A stretch of 64,000 bases of DNA from positions 3,100,001 through 3,164,000 of the forward strand of contig NC_013061.1 of the NCBI RefSeq assembly GCF_000023825.1. Direction: 5' to 3'. Source of the DNA: Pedobacter heparinus DSM 2366. GTDB lineage: Bacteria > Bacteroidota > Bacteroidia > Sphingobacteriales > Sphingobacteriaceae. The notes under the pieces are model-generated. The model did no database searches, had not been told where the DNA came from, and was given only the letters and a program-made list of their open reading frames with translations. Below are positions 25,418 through 34,641 of this stretch, piece by piece; the stretch's first letter is position 1, and each line of letters opens with the position of its first letter. The position numbers and the translations under genes are program-made.

Positions 25418-26500
25418 TCAGAGCTGTACAATCTTACCCGTTTTTACCGACTCATCACAGGCAAAAGCAATCTTTAAACTGTTTATGGCATCATCTGTAG
25501 GATTGGTCAGATCAATATCTTCAAGAATTGCTTTCAGAAAATACCGCTGCTCCCTGTTACAGAGCTCCTGATGGTCCGGCTCATCTTTCAGGTCAACCCA
25601 GCTATCAGGTTTTGCAAAACCTCCTTCGCTATCCAGATCTGCATAATGAACTTTGATAGATTCTGTTTTCGTATGTGCATCTACTTCATCCGATTTTCCC
25701 GCTGCTCCTGCTTCTTTAGCTACAATAGAAACTGAACCTTTCGGCCCGATCACATCTTTCACAAAAAAGGCGGTCTCGCTCATCATTGGCCCCCAACCCG
25801 CTTCGTACCAGCCTACAGAACCATCCTCAAAACGAATCTGCAGCTGTCCGTAGTTATAATTCCATTCCGGAATATCATTCGTCAGCCTTGCGCCTACAGC
25901 GCTAACCTGAACCGGCTTTGAGCGCGTCATCTGGCACATCACATCAATATAATGTACACCACAATCTACTATCGGGCTCAGGCTCTTCATCAGGTTACGG
26001 TGTACCATCCATTTGGCACCCTGACTTTGCTGGTTCAGGTTCATCCGCATCACCAGGGGCTTGCCCATACCCGATGAAAGTTCTATAAAACGCTCCCATG
26101 ACGGGTGATACCGTAAAATATAACCTACAAGTAATTTTCTGCCATATTTTTTAGCCGCATCTGCCACACGTTGAGAACCTTCAACAGAGTCTGCCAATGG
26201 TTTTTCTATAAATACATGAGCCCCACTTTCCATCGCCTTGATGGCAAAAGCTTCATGCGTATCCGGATAAGTAGAAATACAAACAGCATCTGGTTTGGTA
26301 TGGGCTAAAGCCTCATAATAATCACTGAACAGCGGATAACCACCCCCAAGTTTTTCATTCAGTACCACCTTGCTGTTCCCAGTTGATACAATACCACATA
26401 TTTCAAATCCTTCGAGTAAATGATATGCAGTGGCATGGGACGCACCCATATTTCCACATCCTACTACCAGCACCCTAAGGCTTTTTGTTTCTAACGACAT
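25418..26500 (-). CDS. Gfo/Idh/MocA-family oxidoreductase (cytoplasmic)
   Basis: 360 residues without a signal peptide. An N-terminal Rossmann fold (VLVVGCGNMGASHA) binds NAD(P), and the family EKP motif is present (HVFIEKPLADS). The C-terminal alpha/beta domain has CGVHYIDVMCQMT, with the catalytic His region. Such enzymes oxidise or reduce sugar hydroxyls, often at C3. It is the last gene of a four-gene operon with two exported homologues and a DUF1080 protein, so a role in handling keto-sugars after import is likely (inference). Confidence 0.9.
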   Translation of the reverse strand: MSLETKSLRVLVVGCGNMGASHATAYHLLEGFEICGIVSTGNSKVVLNEKLGGGYPLFSDYYEALAHTKPDAVCISTYPDTHEAFAIKAMESGAHVFIEKPLADSVEGSQRVADAAKKYGRKLLVGYILRYHPSWERFIELSSGMGKPLVMRMNLNQQSQGAKWMVHRNLMKSLSPIVDCGVHYIDVMCQMTRSKPVQVSAVGARLTNDIPEWNYNYGQLQIRFEDGSVGWYEAGWGPMMSETAFFVKDVIGPKGSVSIVAKEAGAAGKSDEVDAHTKTESIKVHYADLDSEGGFAKPDSWVDLKDEPDHQELCNREQRYFLKAILEDIDLTNPTDDAINSLKIAFACDESVKTGKIVQL

Positions 26501-26516
26501 TTCTTCTAAATAACAG

Positions 26517-27971
26517 TTATATACCTAAACTCCAGCCCTTACGATATTCGCGTTTCACGTACTGGTTTACTTCATCAAAATTTGTAACCTTTAAATTTTC
26601 TTTATCCCAGATCAGCTTAATGTCCCTGCCCGGATAAGCAATTTTACCATCAGCTTTTGGCCTGGGAACGTCAGTACCCCTGATAGCCAGATTGGCAATC
26701 AAAAGGGTTTCTGTGAGTGGCCCGGCAATATCAAACGGAGAACTTAGCTCTATTTTACCATAACCGGCAATAGCCGCTTCGGCCCATTGTGTATAATGCC
26801 CATCAACATCGCCCGGAACACGTGCCAGTGTCTTTTTGGTATGAACCTTCTCGTTGCGTGATAACGGCAATAATTTAGGGTTTGCCCCATATACCCCACA
26901 CATCATTTTTCCTTTAGTACCTTCAAAAAGTACCCCGTTGTCGCCAAATGTTTCGTTTGGTGCCAGCTCTTCGGGCCTTTCAGGTTTAATGCCACCATCC
27001 ATCCAGTGCAGTTTAAGGTTACCTTTTGTTTTTTTTGTTTTCTCAAAGTTCATGATCACATGACTTGAAGGAGGGCAGCTATCCGGATAATAACCTCTCT
27101 TAAATTCGTCCAGATACAGGGTACCTACGCTGCATTGTACATCCAGCGGAGTACCCAGCCCCAGTACCTTAACAGGAGGTTCAACAAGGTGCGCGCCCAT
27201 ATCTCCTATTGCACCGGTACCATAATCCCACCAGCCCCTCCAGTTAAACGGAACAAGCTTTTCTATATAAGGTTTAAACGGCGCAGTCCCGAGCCACAGG
27301 TCCCAGTCCAGTGTTGAAGGAATTACACCAGGTGTAGATGGCCAAAGTAAACCCTGAGGCCATGTTGGGCGGTTGGTCCAGCAATAAACTGTATGTACTT
27401 TACCGATTACACCGGCATCAAGCCATTCCTGAAGCTGACGCACACCTTCACCAGATGAACCCTGGTTTCCCATTTGTGTAACTACCTTATACCGTTCAGC
27501 AGCTTCTCTCAGTTTACGCGCTTCATAAATATCATGTGTCAAAGGTTTTTCCACATAAACATGCTTGCCCAGCTGCATTGCAGCCATCGCAATCAGGGCA
27601 TGGTTATGGTCCGGAGTAGAAACTACTACAGCATCAATACGCTTTCCTTCTTTGTCCAGCATTTCCCTGTAATCTTTATAGTATTTCGCTTTTGGAAAGT
27701 TCTTAACCGTAGTAGCAGCCCTCGCATCGTCTACATCACATAGAAATGCAATTTCAGATTTACCCCCATTATAAATTTTGGCAATATTACTTTGTCCCTT
27801 TCCTCCAACACCAACAGCTGCAACCATTAACCTGTCACTGGGCGCTAAAAAACCCTTACCACCCAATACATGCCGGGGCACAATCATAAATCCTGCTGCC
27901 GCCAGTGCAGTGGTCTTGATAAAATTTCGTCTTGAATTACCTGCTGTTAAATCTTTTTTATCTACAGTCAT
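26517..27971 (-). CDS. Exported Gfo/Idh/MocA-family oxidoreductase
   Basis: 484 residues. A twin-arginine signal (NSRRNFIKTTALAAAGF) indicates export folded with its bound cofactor. The Rossmann region reads VAAVGVGGKGQSN, the EKP motif is VYVEKPLTHDIYEA, and the C-terminal domain contains GAIGDMGAHLVEPPV. Tat-exported members are typically periplasmic or lipoprotein-like NAD-retaining enzymes, and in Bacteroidota they take part in 3-keto-glycoside pathways. It lies 16 bases before the cytoplasmic homologue and 26 bases after the DUF1080 gene. Confidence 0.9.
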   Translation of the reverse strand: MTVDKKDLTAGNSRRNFIKTTALAAAGFMIVPRHVLGGKGFLAPSDRLMVAAVGVGGKGQSNIAKIYNGGKSEIAFLCDVDDARAATTVKNFPKAKYYKDYREMLDKEGKRIDAVVVSTPDHNHALIAMAAMQLGKHVYVEKPLTHDIYEARKLREAAERYKVVTQMGNQGSSGEGVRQLQEWLDAGVIGKVHTVYCWTNRPTWPQGLLWPSTPGVIPSTLDWDLWLGTAPFKPYIEKLVPFNWRGWWDYGTGAIGDMGAHLVEPPVKVLGLGTPLDVQCSVGTLYLDEFKRGYYPDSCPPSSHVIMNFEKTKKTKGNLKLHWMDGGIKPERPEELAPNETFGDNGVLFEGTKGKMMCGVYGANPKLLPLSRNEKVHTKKTLARVPGDVDGHYTQWAEAAIAGYGKIELSSPFDIAGPLTETLLIANLAIRGTDVPRPKADGKIAYPGRDIKLIWDKENLKVTNFDEVNQYVKREYRKGWSLGI

Positions 27972-27997
27972 AATCTGTTTTATAATTACAATATTTA

Positions 27998-30900
27998 TTA
28001 TTTCTTTTTACTCAGGTCCTTAATCCTGATGTTTTTAAACTGTACCGGTGAACCATGTCCCAGAAAACCGATATGTCCGCTTTCACGTAACAAACCCGGA
28101 TGTGGCTTTCCATCAGCTGCACCATTTTTTCTTGCATCAGTAATGTCCCCGTCCAAAATCACAGTTCCATTCAGGATCACCTTAATTTTAGGCCCATTCA
28201 CTACAACTTCTTCATAATTCCACTCGCCAACAGGTTTCAGAAAACCTCTTTTTGCAGGGATAGTTCCATAAACAGAACCGTGGTACTGATAAACATGCAG
28301 GTTTTTATACATCGGTGCCTCATTGTCAAGTATCTGCAGCTCCATACCTTGATAAGCAGCATCCCCTGTCAGTGGTGCCCTGATCCCCAACCCATTGTTT
28401 GCACCAGGTGTTAACTGAAATTCAAAGCGGAATATAAAATCACTGAATTCTTCCTTGGTAAATAAATTACCTCCAGATCCTTTTCCTGGTCTCGGGCGAA
28501 TGGAAATGTTTCCATCTTCAATGATATAATCTGTTGTATTTCCGGTCCAGTTGTGCATATTGGTACCATCAAACAGTACTTTATAGCCTTCTTTCTTCTC
28601 CTGGGCACTCAATTCAAAAGGTTTTACACGGGGAATTTCCCTGATGTATATGTCACGATAGGCCACAGGCGATCCATGTGCCTGCAGTTCTATCTGTTCT
28701 TCTGCAAAGATTGGAAGATTTCTGTCCCAGTAATTCTCCAAAATCACATTGTCCGTTACCAGTTCTCCGTTTAAATAAACGGTAACCCTATCACCTTTCA
28801 TTAAAATACGGAAGGTATTCCATTCATCCAGCTTATTGTCGGCAACCTTAAGGGGTTTGCTCTCATATACTTTATTGTTGTATAATCCACCGGAACCTAC
28901 CTGTGCTCCGGATTTTACCCTGGCAGTATCCCAGATCTGTACTTGCGGCGAACCACGAAGATAGATACCAGCATCTCCGTTACCTTTTTTGTCATCTATA
29001 ATTTTCCAGTCTACCAGCATTTCAAAATCACCATATTGCTTTACAGTAGCCAGGTTATTTCCATGGCTCATAAAATGCAGTTCACCATTCATCGGTTTCC
29101 AGCTTTCTTTTGCTTCGGCGTCAGCCTTTACCTGTGCATCGGCCAGGCTCTTGGCATCCATTTTCGATCTTTTTATCGGATTCTCCACCAAACCTTTCCA
29201 TCCGCTCAGGTCAGTTCCGTTAAACATCGATACAAAACCTTCTCCTGCAGGCATTTCTGCAAGGTATTTACGCATGGCTTCCTTCTGATACTCGCTGTCA
29301 CCTCCTTTTATTGTACCAATCGCTTTATTCAGCAGGTCTTTCACAATGGTTCCCCTGTATGATTTATCAGCCAGCGCAACATTCATTACAGTATTGGCAG
29401 CGGCCTGCTGCAAAGTCTGGTTGTCAAGGTATCTACCCGCAAATAATAAAGTATTGAAACACTTTGCCTGCTCAGCATCTTTTAATATTTGCTGTTGCTG
29501 TACTGGTGTTTTAGCTACGATCATGGCTTCGCGCAGCACCAACAAGCGCTGCTCAGGTTTATATTTTGCAGCCCTTACCAAATTCAGGTAGCCCTCAATT
29601 GCCTGATCAAGGTAAGCAACATTGCTGGGCTGGCGACTGATCCTGATCAGTTCAGGTATTGAACCGGTATCTGTCCATGACGACAAAGCTACAATTGCAG
29701 CCTTTTTAGTTTCTTCATTACCGGTATTAAACGCTTCAGAAACTGCTTTTAATGATTTGTTACCACCTATGCTGCCCAGTATTTTATAAAAAAGATCTTT
29801 TTTATCTCCAGGAGCAGCAGCCATTTGCTGTAATACCATATCAGCTTGTTCATCTTTATTTTTACTGCCTTTCAGGGCTGAGATAATTGCCTCCTGTACA
29901 TTAACCAGGGCCGTCTGATCCTTTGTCTCATTCAGTAAAGTAAACAACTGCGGCAGGTTATCGCTGGCCACCGTTTGCTTTAAAGCAGCAAAAGCAGCCT
30001 GCCTAACTTCAGGCTTTTTACTTTTCAGCAAGCTATATATGGTGTTTAACTGTCCATTTGCCGATTTCGAAGCGAGCACATTGATCAGAGCTACCTGAAC
30101 CTCTGGTTTTGCTTTGGGGATAAAAGCGGCAATTTTTGCATTGATACCCTCTCCTTTCATTCTTAAAATTGCATTGGAAACTGCAGCAATATCATTTGCA
30201 TCACCTTTTCCCATTATTTTAAGCAAATCTTCCAGTGCCTGTTCCTGGCCAATGTTGCCGGCAGCTGCAATTGCAGCTGCTCTTACCCCCTGGTCCTTAT
30301 TTTTAAACAATTTAGTTATTGAAGGTAGTACCGAAAGAGTTTTGCTCTTGCCCAGCATATTGATAATGGCCACCTGAGTAGCAGGATCAGCTTTGGTAAC
30401 TTTTCCGGCCCAAAGCTCAGCTGTTGCAGGAGTAAGGGTTGGTAAAGCAAATTTTAATGCAGCAGCACGGTATTCAAAGTTTTTATCATCCATTGCGCCC
30501 AGTAAATATTCATTACTTTGGGCTTCACTAAAACCGGAAACAATCTTCAACGCAGCTGTACGCACATGTACCTGCTCGTCGGCAGTTGCTTTTTCAAGTA
30601 TCTTTTTTGCAATATTATTGGCAAGCTCCTTATTACCATTTTTCATCAGCTGCTCAGCATAGATCAGATAAGCCGCAACAGCATTTGTATTTTCATACTT
30701 AAATCCACTTTTTTCGGCGGCTGCAGCCATTACAGCTTCAGAAGCAGGATCGGCAATATAAGCCAGGGCGTATAAAGACATTTTGGCCAGGTCATTGTCA
30801 CCTGTTGTTAAAGCAGCAATAGGTTTTGCGGCATCTTTAGCCCTGATGTCTCCAAGCGCCTCTACTACTGAAAGTTTAGCGGTGCCGCTGGTTTTAGTCA

Positions 30901-31420
30901 ATGCCGCTAATAAGGCCGCTTTGGCCGCAGCTGAATTGATTTTTACCAGGGCACGTGCAGCAGGATCAGCCAGCTGTGCATCTGTTAAATAAGGCTCCAG
31001 ACAAGCTATGGCATCATCTTTACCAACCAGTTCAAGCTGGCTGATCACAAATGATTTATTTTGTTTATCGGTTATTTTGCTTAATGCCTTACAATAAGCA
31101 TTTACACTCATTTTTCTCCAGGCTTCCTGTCCCGTCTGGCTAACATAGCCTGAAAATCCGCCTATCGCATATTCCAGCAAGGCGTTATTGCCCTTACCCG
31201 GAGCAGTAAGCCCGGTAATCAGGCTTACATAACCATCCTCACCCATCTGCGCAATTTCCAGCATATTGGCTTTCAATTGCTTGGCATCCCTTGCAGGTAA
31301 TTGTGCCAGCAAATCTGCAATCCTGGTCGTAACGGTACGCTGGTCTGTTTTATCCTGTGCAAAAGCAGCACTTTGCAGCATTACCGCAGCAATCAGAATA
31401 AAGAATATCTTTTTGATCAT
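27998..31420 (-). CDS. HEAT-repeat protein with two DUF1080 (3-keto-disaccharide hydrolase-type) domains
   Basis: 1140 residues, a large fusion. A signal peptide (ending QSAAFAQ) is followed by a long alpha-solenoid of HEAT-like repeats (about 40-720; AAAIAAAGNIGQEQALEDLL and similar units). Two concanavalin-like DUF1080 domains follow, about 728-925 (FVSMFNGTDLSGWKG) and 940-1135 (YKVLFDGTNMHNWTG). DUF1080 proteins include 3-keto-glycoside hydrolases/lyases. The tandem probably acts on keto-sugars made by the flanking oxidoreductases, with the solenoid as scaffold or glycan/protein-binding arm. Several long frames opposite it are shadows of its Ala-rich coding sequence. Confidence 0.88.
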   Translation of the reverse strand: MIKKIFFILIAAVMLQSAAFAQDKTDQRTVTTRIADLLAQLPARDAKQLKANMLEIAQMGEDGYVSLITGLTAPGKGNNALLEYAIGGFSGYVSQTGQEAWRKMSVNAYCKALSKITDKQNKSFVISQLELVGKDDAIACLEPYLTDAQLADPAARALVKINSAAAKAALLAALTKTSGTAKLSVVEALGDIRAKDAAKPIAALTTGDNDLAKMSLYALAYIADPASEAVMAAAAEKSGFKYENTNAVAAYLIYAEQLMKNGNKELANNIAKKILEKATADEQVHVRTAALKIVSGFSEAQSNEYLLGAMDDKNFEYRAAALKFALPTLTPATAELWAGKVTKADPATQVAIINMLGKSKTLSVLPSITKLFKNKDQGVRAAAIAAAGNIGQEQALEDLLKIMGKGDANDIAAVSNAILRMKGEGINAKIAAFIPKAKPEVQVALINVLASKSANGQLNTIYSLLKSKKPEVRQAAFAALKQTVASDNLPQLFTLLNETKDQTALVNVQEAIISALKGSKNKDEQADMVLQQMAAAPGDKKDLFYKILGSIGGNKSLKAVSEAFNTGNEETKKAAIVALSSWTDTGSIPELIRISRQPSNVAYLDQAIEGYLNLVRAAKYKPEQRLLVLREAMIVAKTPVQQQQILKDAEQAKCFNTLLFAGRYLDNQTLQQAAANTVMNVALADKSYRGTIVKDLLNKAIGTIKGGDSEYQKEAMRKYLAEMPAGEGFVSMFNGTDLSGWKGLVENPIKRSKMDAKSLADAQVKADAEAKESWKPMNGELHFMSHGNNLATVKQYGDFEMLVDWKIIDDKKGNGDAGIYLRGSPQVQIWDTARVKSGAQVGSGGLYNNKVYESKPLKVADNKLDEWNTFRILMKGDRVTVYLNGELVTDNVILENYWDRNLPIFAEEQIELQAHGSPVAYRDIYIREIPRVKPFELSAQEKKEGYKVLFDGTNMHNWTGNTTDYIIEDGNISIRPRPGKGSGGNLFTKEEFSDFIFRFEFQLTPGANNGLGIRAPLTGDAAYQGMELQILDNEAPMYKNLHVYQYHGSVYGTIPAKRGFLKPVGEWNYEEVVVNGPKIKVILNGTVILDGDITDARKNGAADGKPHPGLLRESGHIGFLGHGSPVQFKNIRIKDLSKKK

Positions 31421-31462
31421 TATAGTAAGAATAAGATGTTATTTAAATTATTTTAAAAGAAG

Positions 31463-32734
31463 TTAAATGGTAAAAGGGGCACGCATTACCGGATTAATTA
31501 ATCTGTTTGCACCCTCATCATCAATAAATTCCTGCTTAATTGGATCAAATTTCAGGTTACGGCCCAAACGTAAGGCCGCAAGGCCAATATTAATGATGTT
31601 ACAGGAACGGTGTCCATTTTGCTCATTTAAAGCAAATTGCTGTCTGGTTCTTACGGCCTCACTAAAATCCGTCATTTGTGGGGCAGGATCAGGAAATGCT
31701 GCCAGTTTACGTTCCAGATCCGGAATATCAGATTTGAATCCAGGATACAATTTACCCTTCGGTCCTTCTATATAAGCTACGTTGGCATCTTTCGCCTCAC
31801 CATCTAAAACAATCTGGCAACCATCAGCATACGTATAAGTTATTTTACGCCATGTCCCTACAGCATCGGGATGTTGTTGAGGGGCATCAATTTCAACAGA
31901 GACCGGACTGGTGTCATCCTTTCCTAAAAAGTACTGAATGGGATCAATATAATGTTGCCCCATGTCACTCAACCCCCCACCATCATAATCCCAATATCCC
32001 CTGAAAGTCTGGTGCACCCTGTGTGTACTATAAGGTTTATAAGGCGCAGGACCCAGCCATGCATTGTAATCCAGCTCTGCCGGAACTGGTTCCGGAGGTA
32101 AATTATCTTTGCCTACCCAGAAAAATTTCCAGTCGTACCCGGTATGCCGGCTCACCGTAACTTTTAAAGGCCAACCTAACAAACCACTGTCAACCAATTT
32201 CTTAACCGGTTTTACGGTAGTTCCCAAACCATAAAAATTATCTTTAAAACGGAACCAGGTATTCAGACGGAAGATCCGCCCGTTTTGTTGTACCGCCTCC
32301 ATTACCCTTTTTCCCTCGCCGATGGTATGCGTCATTGGCTTTTCACACCAGATATCTTTACCTGCATTTGCAGCATCAACGGCCATAATACCATGCCAGT
32401 GTGGCGGAGTTGCGATGTGTACAATATCCACTTCCGGCAGCTTGATCAGTTCACGGTAATCACTAAAGGTTTTTACACCTTTATCCAACATAGGCAATGC
32501 TTTGGCAATATGTCGTTTATCTACATCGCAGATGGCCACTACCTGTGTACCATCATAGGCAAAATGGTTACGACCCATGCTGCCAACACCTATAACGGCC
32601 TTGGTCAGCTTGTCACTTGGGGCAATAAAACCCTGTCCGCCTAGAACGTAACGAGGAACAATGGTAAATGCGGCCACTCCTACCGCAGTCTTTTTAATAA
32701 AATCTCTTCGTGAGTTTGGTTGGTTAGGTTTCAT
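31463..32734 (-). CDS. Exported Gfo/Idh/MocA-family oxidoreductase, first gene of operon
   Basis: 423 residues. Twin-arginine signal (NSRRDFIKKTAVGVAAF), Rossmann region (KAVIGVGSMGRNHF), EKP motif (WCEKPMTHTIGEG) and a GGGLSDMGQHYIDP segment as in the other exported homologue, from which it clearly differs in sequence. It is the promoter-proximal gene of the operon. Two different exported oxidoreductases in one operon could act on different substrates or run oxidation and re-reduction. Confidence 0.9.
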   Translation of the reverse strand: MKPNQPNSRRDFIKKTAVGVAAFTIVPRYVLGGQGFIAPSDKLTKAVIGVGSMGRNHFAYDGTQVVAICDVDKRHIAKALPMLDKGVKTFSDYRELIKLPEVDIVHIATPPHWHGIMAVDAANAGKDIWCEKPMTHTIGEGKRVMEAVQQNGRIFRLNTWFRFKDNFYGLGTTVKPVKKLVDSGLLGWPLKVTVSRHTGYDWKFFWVGKDNLPPEPVPAELDYNAWLGPAPYKPYSTHRVHQTFRGYWDYDGGGLSDMGQHYIDPIQYFLGKDDTSPVSVEIDAPQQHPDAVGTWRKITYTYADGCQIVLDGEAKDANVAYIEGPKGKLYPGFKSDIPDLERKLAAFPDPAPQMTDFSEAVRTRQQFALNEQNGHRSCNIINIGLAALRLGRNLKFDPIKQEFIDDEGANRLINPVMRAPFTI

Positions 32735-33068
32735 ATATGATTTGTGTGTGTATATTCAGGTTTAATCATAATTTTTATTTAATACTCAGTCAGAGTAAAA
32801 CAATCTGGCTATATAGACTGTAATATTAAATAAAATTGATAAATCAAATCAAATTGCCGGAACACTTAAATCGTGTACGGTAACAAATTTTATCTTTTTC
32901 AAATTTATTATAATAATATAAAAAACATAATAATTATTAATACTTAATAAATTTATATTTTAATATTAGAGCTATTAAACATTTAAATAACAAATACAAC
33001 AGCGATATTTTCCTATTTTATGTGTCTTCTTTTAACATTCATATTATTTTAAACACGTTTATCTTACT
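32735..33068. other. 334-base AT-rich divergent intergenic region
   Basis: This separates the leftward oxidoreductase operon from the rightward cbpA gene and must hold both promoters. Positions about 32885-33000 are extremely AT-rich. No matched -33/-7 pair stood out on either strand, and no small gene was seen. Confidence 0.5.
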
Positions 33069-33998
33069 ATGGCATTCATCGATTACTACAAAACACTCGG
33101 CATAGATAAAACAGCATCTCAGGATGAGATTAAAAAAGCCTACCGTAAGCTGGCCAGGAAATACCACCCCGATCTAAATCCCAACGACAAGGAGGCAAAT
33201 AAACTTTTTCAGCAGATCAACGAGGCTAACGAAGCGCTAAGTGATCCCGAGAAGCGAAAAAAATACGATGAATATGGCGAAAACTGGAAACACGCCGATC
33301 AATATGAACAGGCAAAACAGTCCCGGTCGCAACAACATAGTTATCAGGGATCCCAAAATCCTTTTGGTGGAGCTGGTTCTGGAGCTTACACTGCGGAAGA
33401 TTTTGGTGGAGGCGATTTTTCTGAATTCTTTGAATCCATGTTTGGTAGAAGCGGGGGCCGGCAAAACCGGACTGACATCAAGTATAAAGGACAGGATTAT
33501 CAGGCCGAACTGAAGCTTAATCTTACAGATGCATACAAAACCCACAAGCAAACCTTAACTGTAAATGGTAAAAATCTGCGCATCACCATTCCGGCAGGTA
33601 TAGCAGACGGACAGGTAATCAAGTTGGGGGGACAGGGCGGCCCGGGTAAAAACGGCGGCCCCAACGGCGATCTGTACATTACCTTTAATATTGCTGAACA
33701 CCCCGTTTTCAAAAGGTTGAACAATGACCTGTATGCCAACCAGGAATTAGACCTGTATACAGCTGTGCTTGGTGGCGAGGTAACAACAGCAACCTTTGAT
33801 GGAAAAGTAAAATTAAAAGTGCCCGCCGGAACACAAAACGGAACTAAAGTCAGGTTAAAAAACAAAGGCTTCCCCTTATATAAAAAGGATGGCGAATTCG
33901 GCAATCTCTTTATTACCTATACCATAAAAATTCCCACACAACTTACCGAAAAGCAAAAAGAACTGTTTAAAGAATTACAAAACCTGGATCAAAAATAA
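33069..33998 (+). CDS. cbpA: CbpA-type DnaJ co-chaperone (class II J-domain protein)
   Basis: 309 residues. The J domain (about 1-70) has HPD at 33-35 ([10 protein letters not shown]). A Gly/Phe-rich linker (about 85-140) and two C-terminal substrate-binding domains follow, with no zinc finger, as in CbpA. It stimulates DnaK/Hsp70 ATPase activity. The next gene, 6 bases downstream, encodes a CbpM-like modulator, which supports the CbpA assignment. Confidence 0.93.
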   Translation: MAFIDYYKTLGIDKTASQDEIKKAYRKLARKYHPDLNPNDKEANKLFQQINEANEALSDPEKRKKYDEYGENWKHADQYEQAKQSRSQQHSYQGSQNPFGGAGSGAYTAEDFGGGDFSEFFESMFGRSGGRQNRTDIKYKGQDYQAELKLNLTDAYKTHKQTLTVNGKNLRITIPAGIADGQVIKLGGQGGPGKNGGPNGDLYITFNIAEHPVFKRLNNDLYANQELDLYTAVLGGEVTTATFDGKVKLKVPAGTQNGTKVRLKNKGFPLYKKDGEFGNLFITYTIKIPTQLTEKQKELFKELQNLDQK

Positions 33999-34004
33999 GC
34001 AGCT

Positions 34005-34295
34005 ATGGAAACTGAATTCATCACCATAACAGACTACTGTATCAATTACAATATTGAACCTACCTTTATTAACCTGCTGGAAGAATCGGGTATCATTACC
34101 CTTACCATTATCAATACCGAAAAATACATCAGTTTAACACAGCTTAACGAACTGGAAAAGTATGTCCATTTTCATTATGACCTTCAGATCAATATCGAAG
34201 GCATAGATGCCATCCGTCACCTGCTCCAAAAGGTCAGCCAGATGCAGGAAGAAATCCGGGATCTCAAAAAACAATTGCGCCTGCACGAATCTTAA
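34005..34295 (+). CDS. CbpM-like chaperone modulator
   Basis: 96 residues. A MerR-like N-terminal region (TDYCINYNIEPTFINLLEESG) is followed by a helical C-terminus (IRHLLQKVSQMQEEIRDLKKQL). CbpM proteins bind the J domain of CbpA and inhibit it. The gene is 6 bases after cbpA and co-transcribed with it. A hairpin follows at 34306-34336. Confidence 0.88.
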   Translation: METEFITITDYCINYNIEPTFINLLEESGIITLTIINTEKYISLTQLNELEKYVHFHYDLQINIEGIDAIRHLLQKVSQMQEEIRDLKKQLRLHES

Positions 34296-34305
34296 GCTAT
34301 ACATA

Positions 34306-34336
34306 AATCGGGACATCTATCCAGATTGTCCCGATT
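34306..34336 (+). terminator. Hairpin after the cbpA-cbpM pair
   Basis: A perfect 10-bp stem (34306-34315 with 34327-34336, AATCGGGACA/TGTCCCGATT) lies 10 bases after the cbpM stop. It has no immediate T-run (AAAACTTT follows), so termination may be inefficient. The rest of the 346-base gap to 34641 contains the palindrome at 34548-34572 and no small gene that I can see. Confidence 0.55.
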
Positions 34337-34547
34337 AAAACTTTAAACTTATTTTTTATCATATCCACCTAGAAATGACAAGTTTATAGCTTAACGCTGT
34401 GCAATGAATTATTTATTACCTTTTCCTTATAATTACACAGCTAATTAATACGATCCAAATTTAGAAAGCCCAAACTAAAGTTTACAAACAATACAAATAA
34501 TCCGACAATAAGCTCAAAATAAAACAAAGTAACCATACAATATTCCA

Positions 34548-34572
34548 AATGATGAAATATTATTTCATCATT
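34548..34572. promoter_or_regulatory. Perfect 25-bp inverted repeat upstream of the M16 peptidase pair
   Basis: AATGATGAAAT, a 3-base spacer, then ATTTCATCATT: 11-bp arms with no mismatch, 70 bases before the peptidase ATG. It is symmetric like a dimeric-regulator operator and has no T-run. A weak hairpin in the upstream transcript is the alternative. Confidence 0.45.
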
Positions 34573-34641
34573 GCCAATTTTTATTTGCTTAAATAAAAAA
34601 ATAGCGCTTATTTGTACAACCAAACAAACTTCAGCAACTAT

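Noticed and set aside
28100..31466. Many plus-strand frames of 60-139 codons
   Set aside because: Shadows of the Ala/Lys-rich HEAT/DUF1080 gene on the minus strand; no recognisable protein features.
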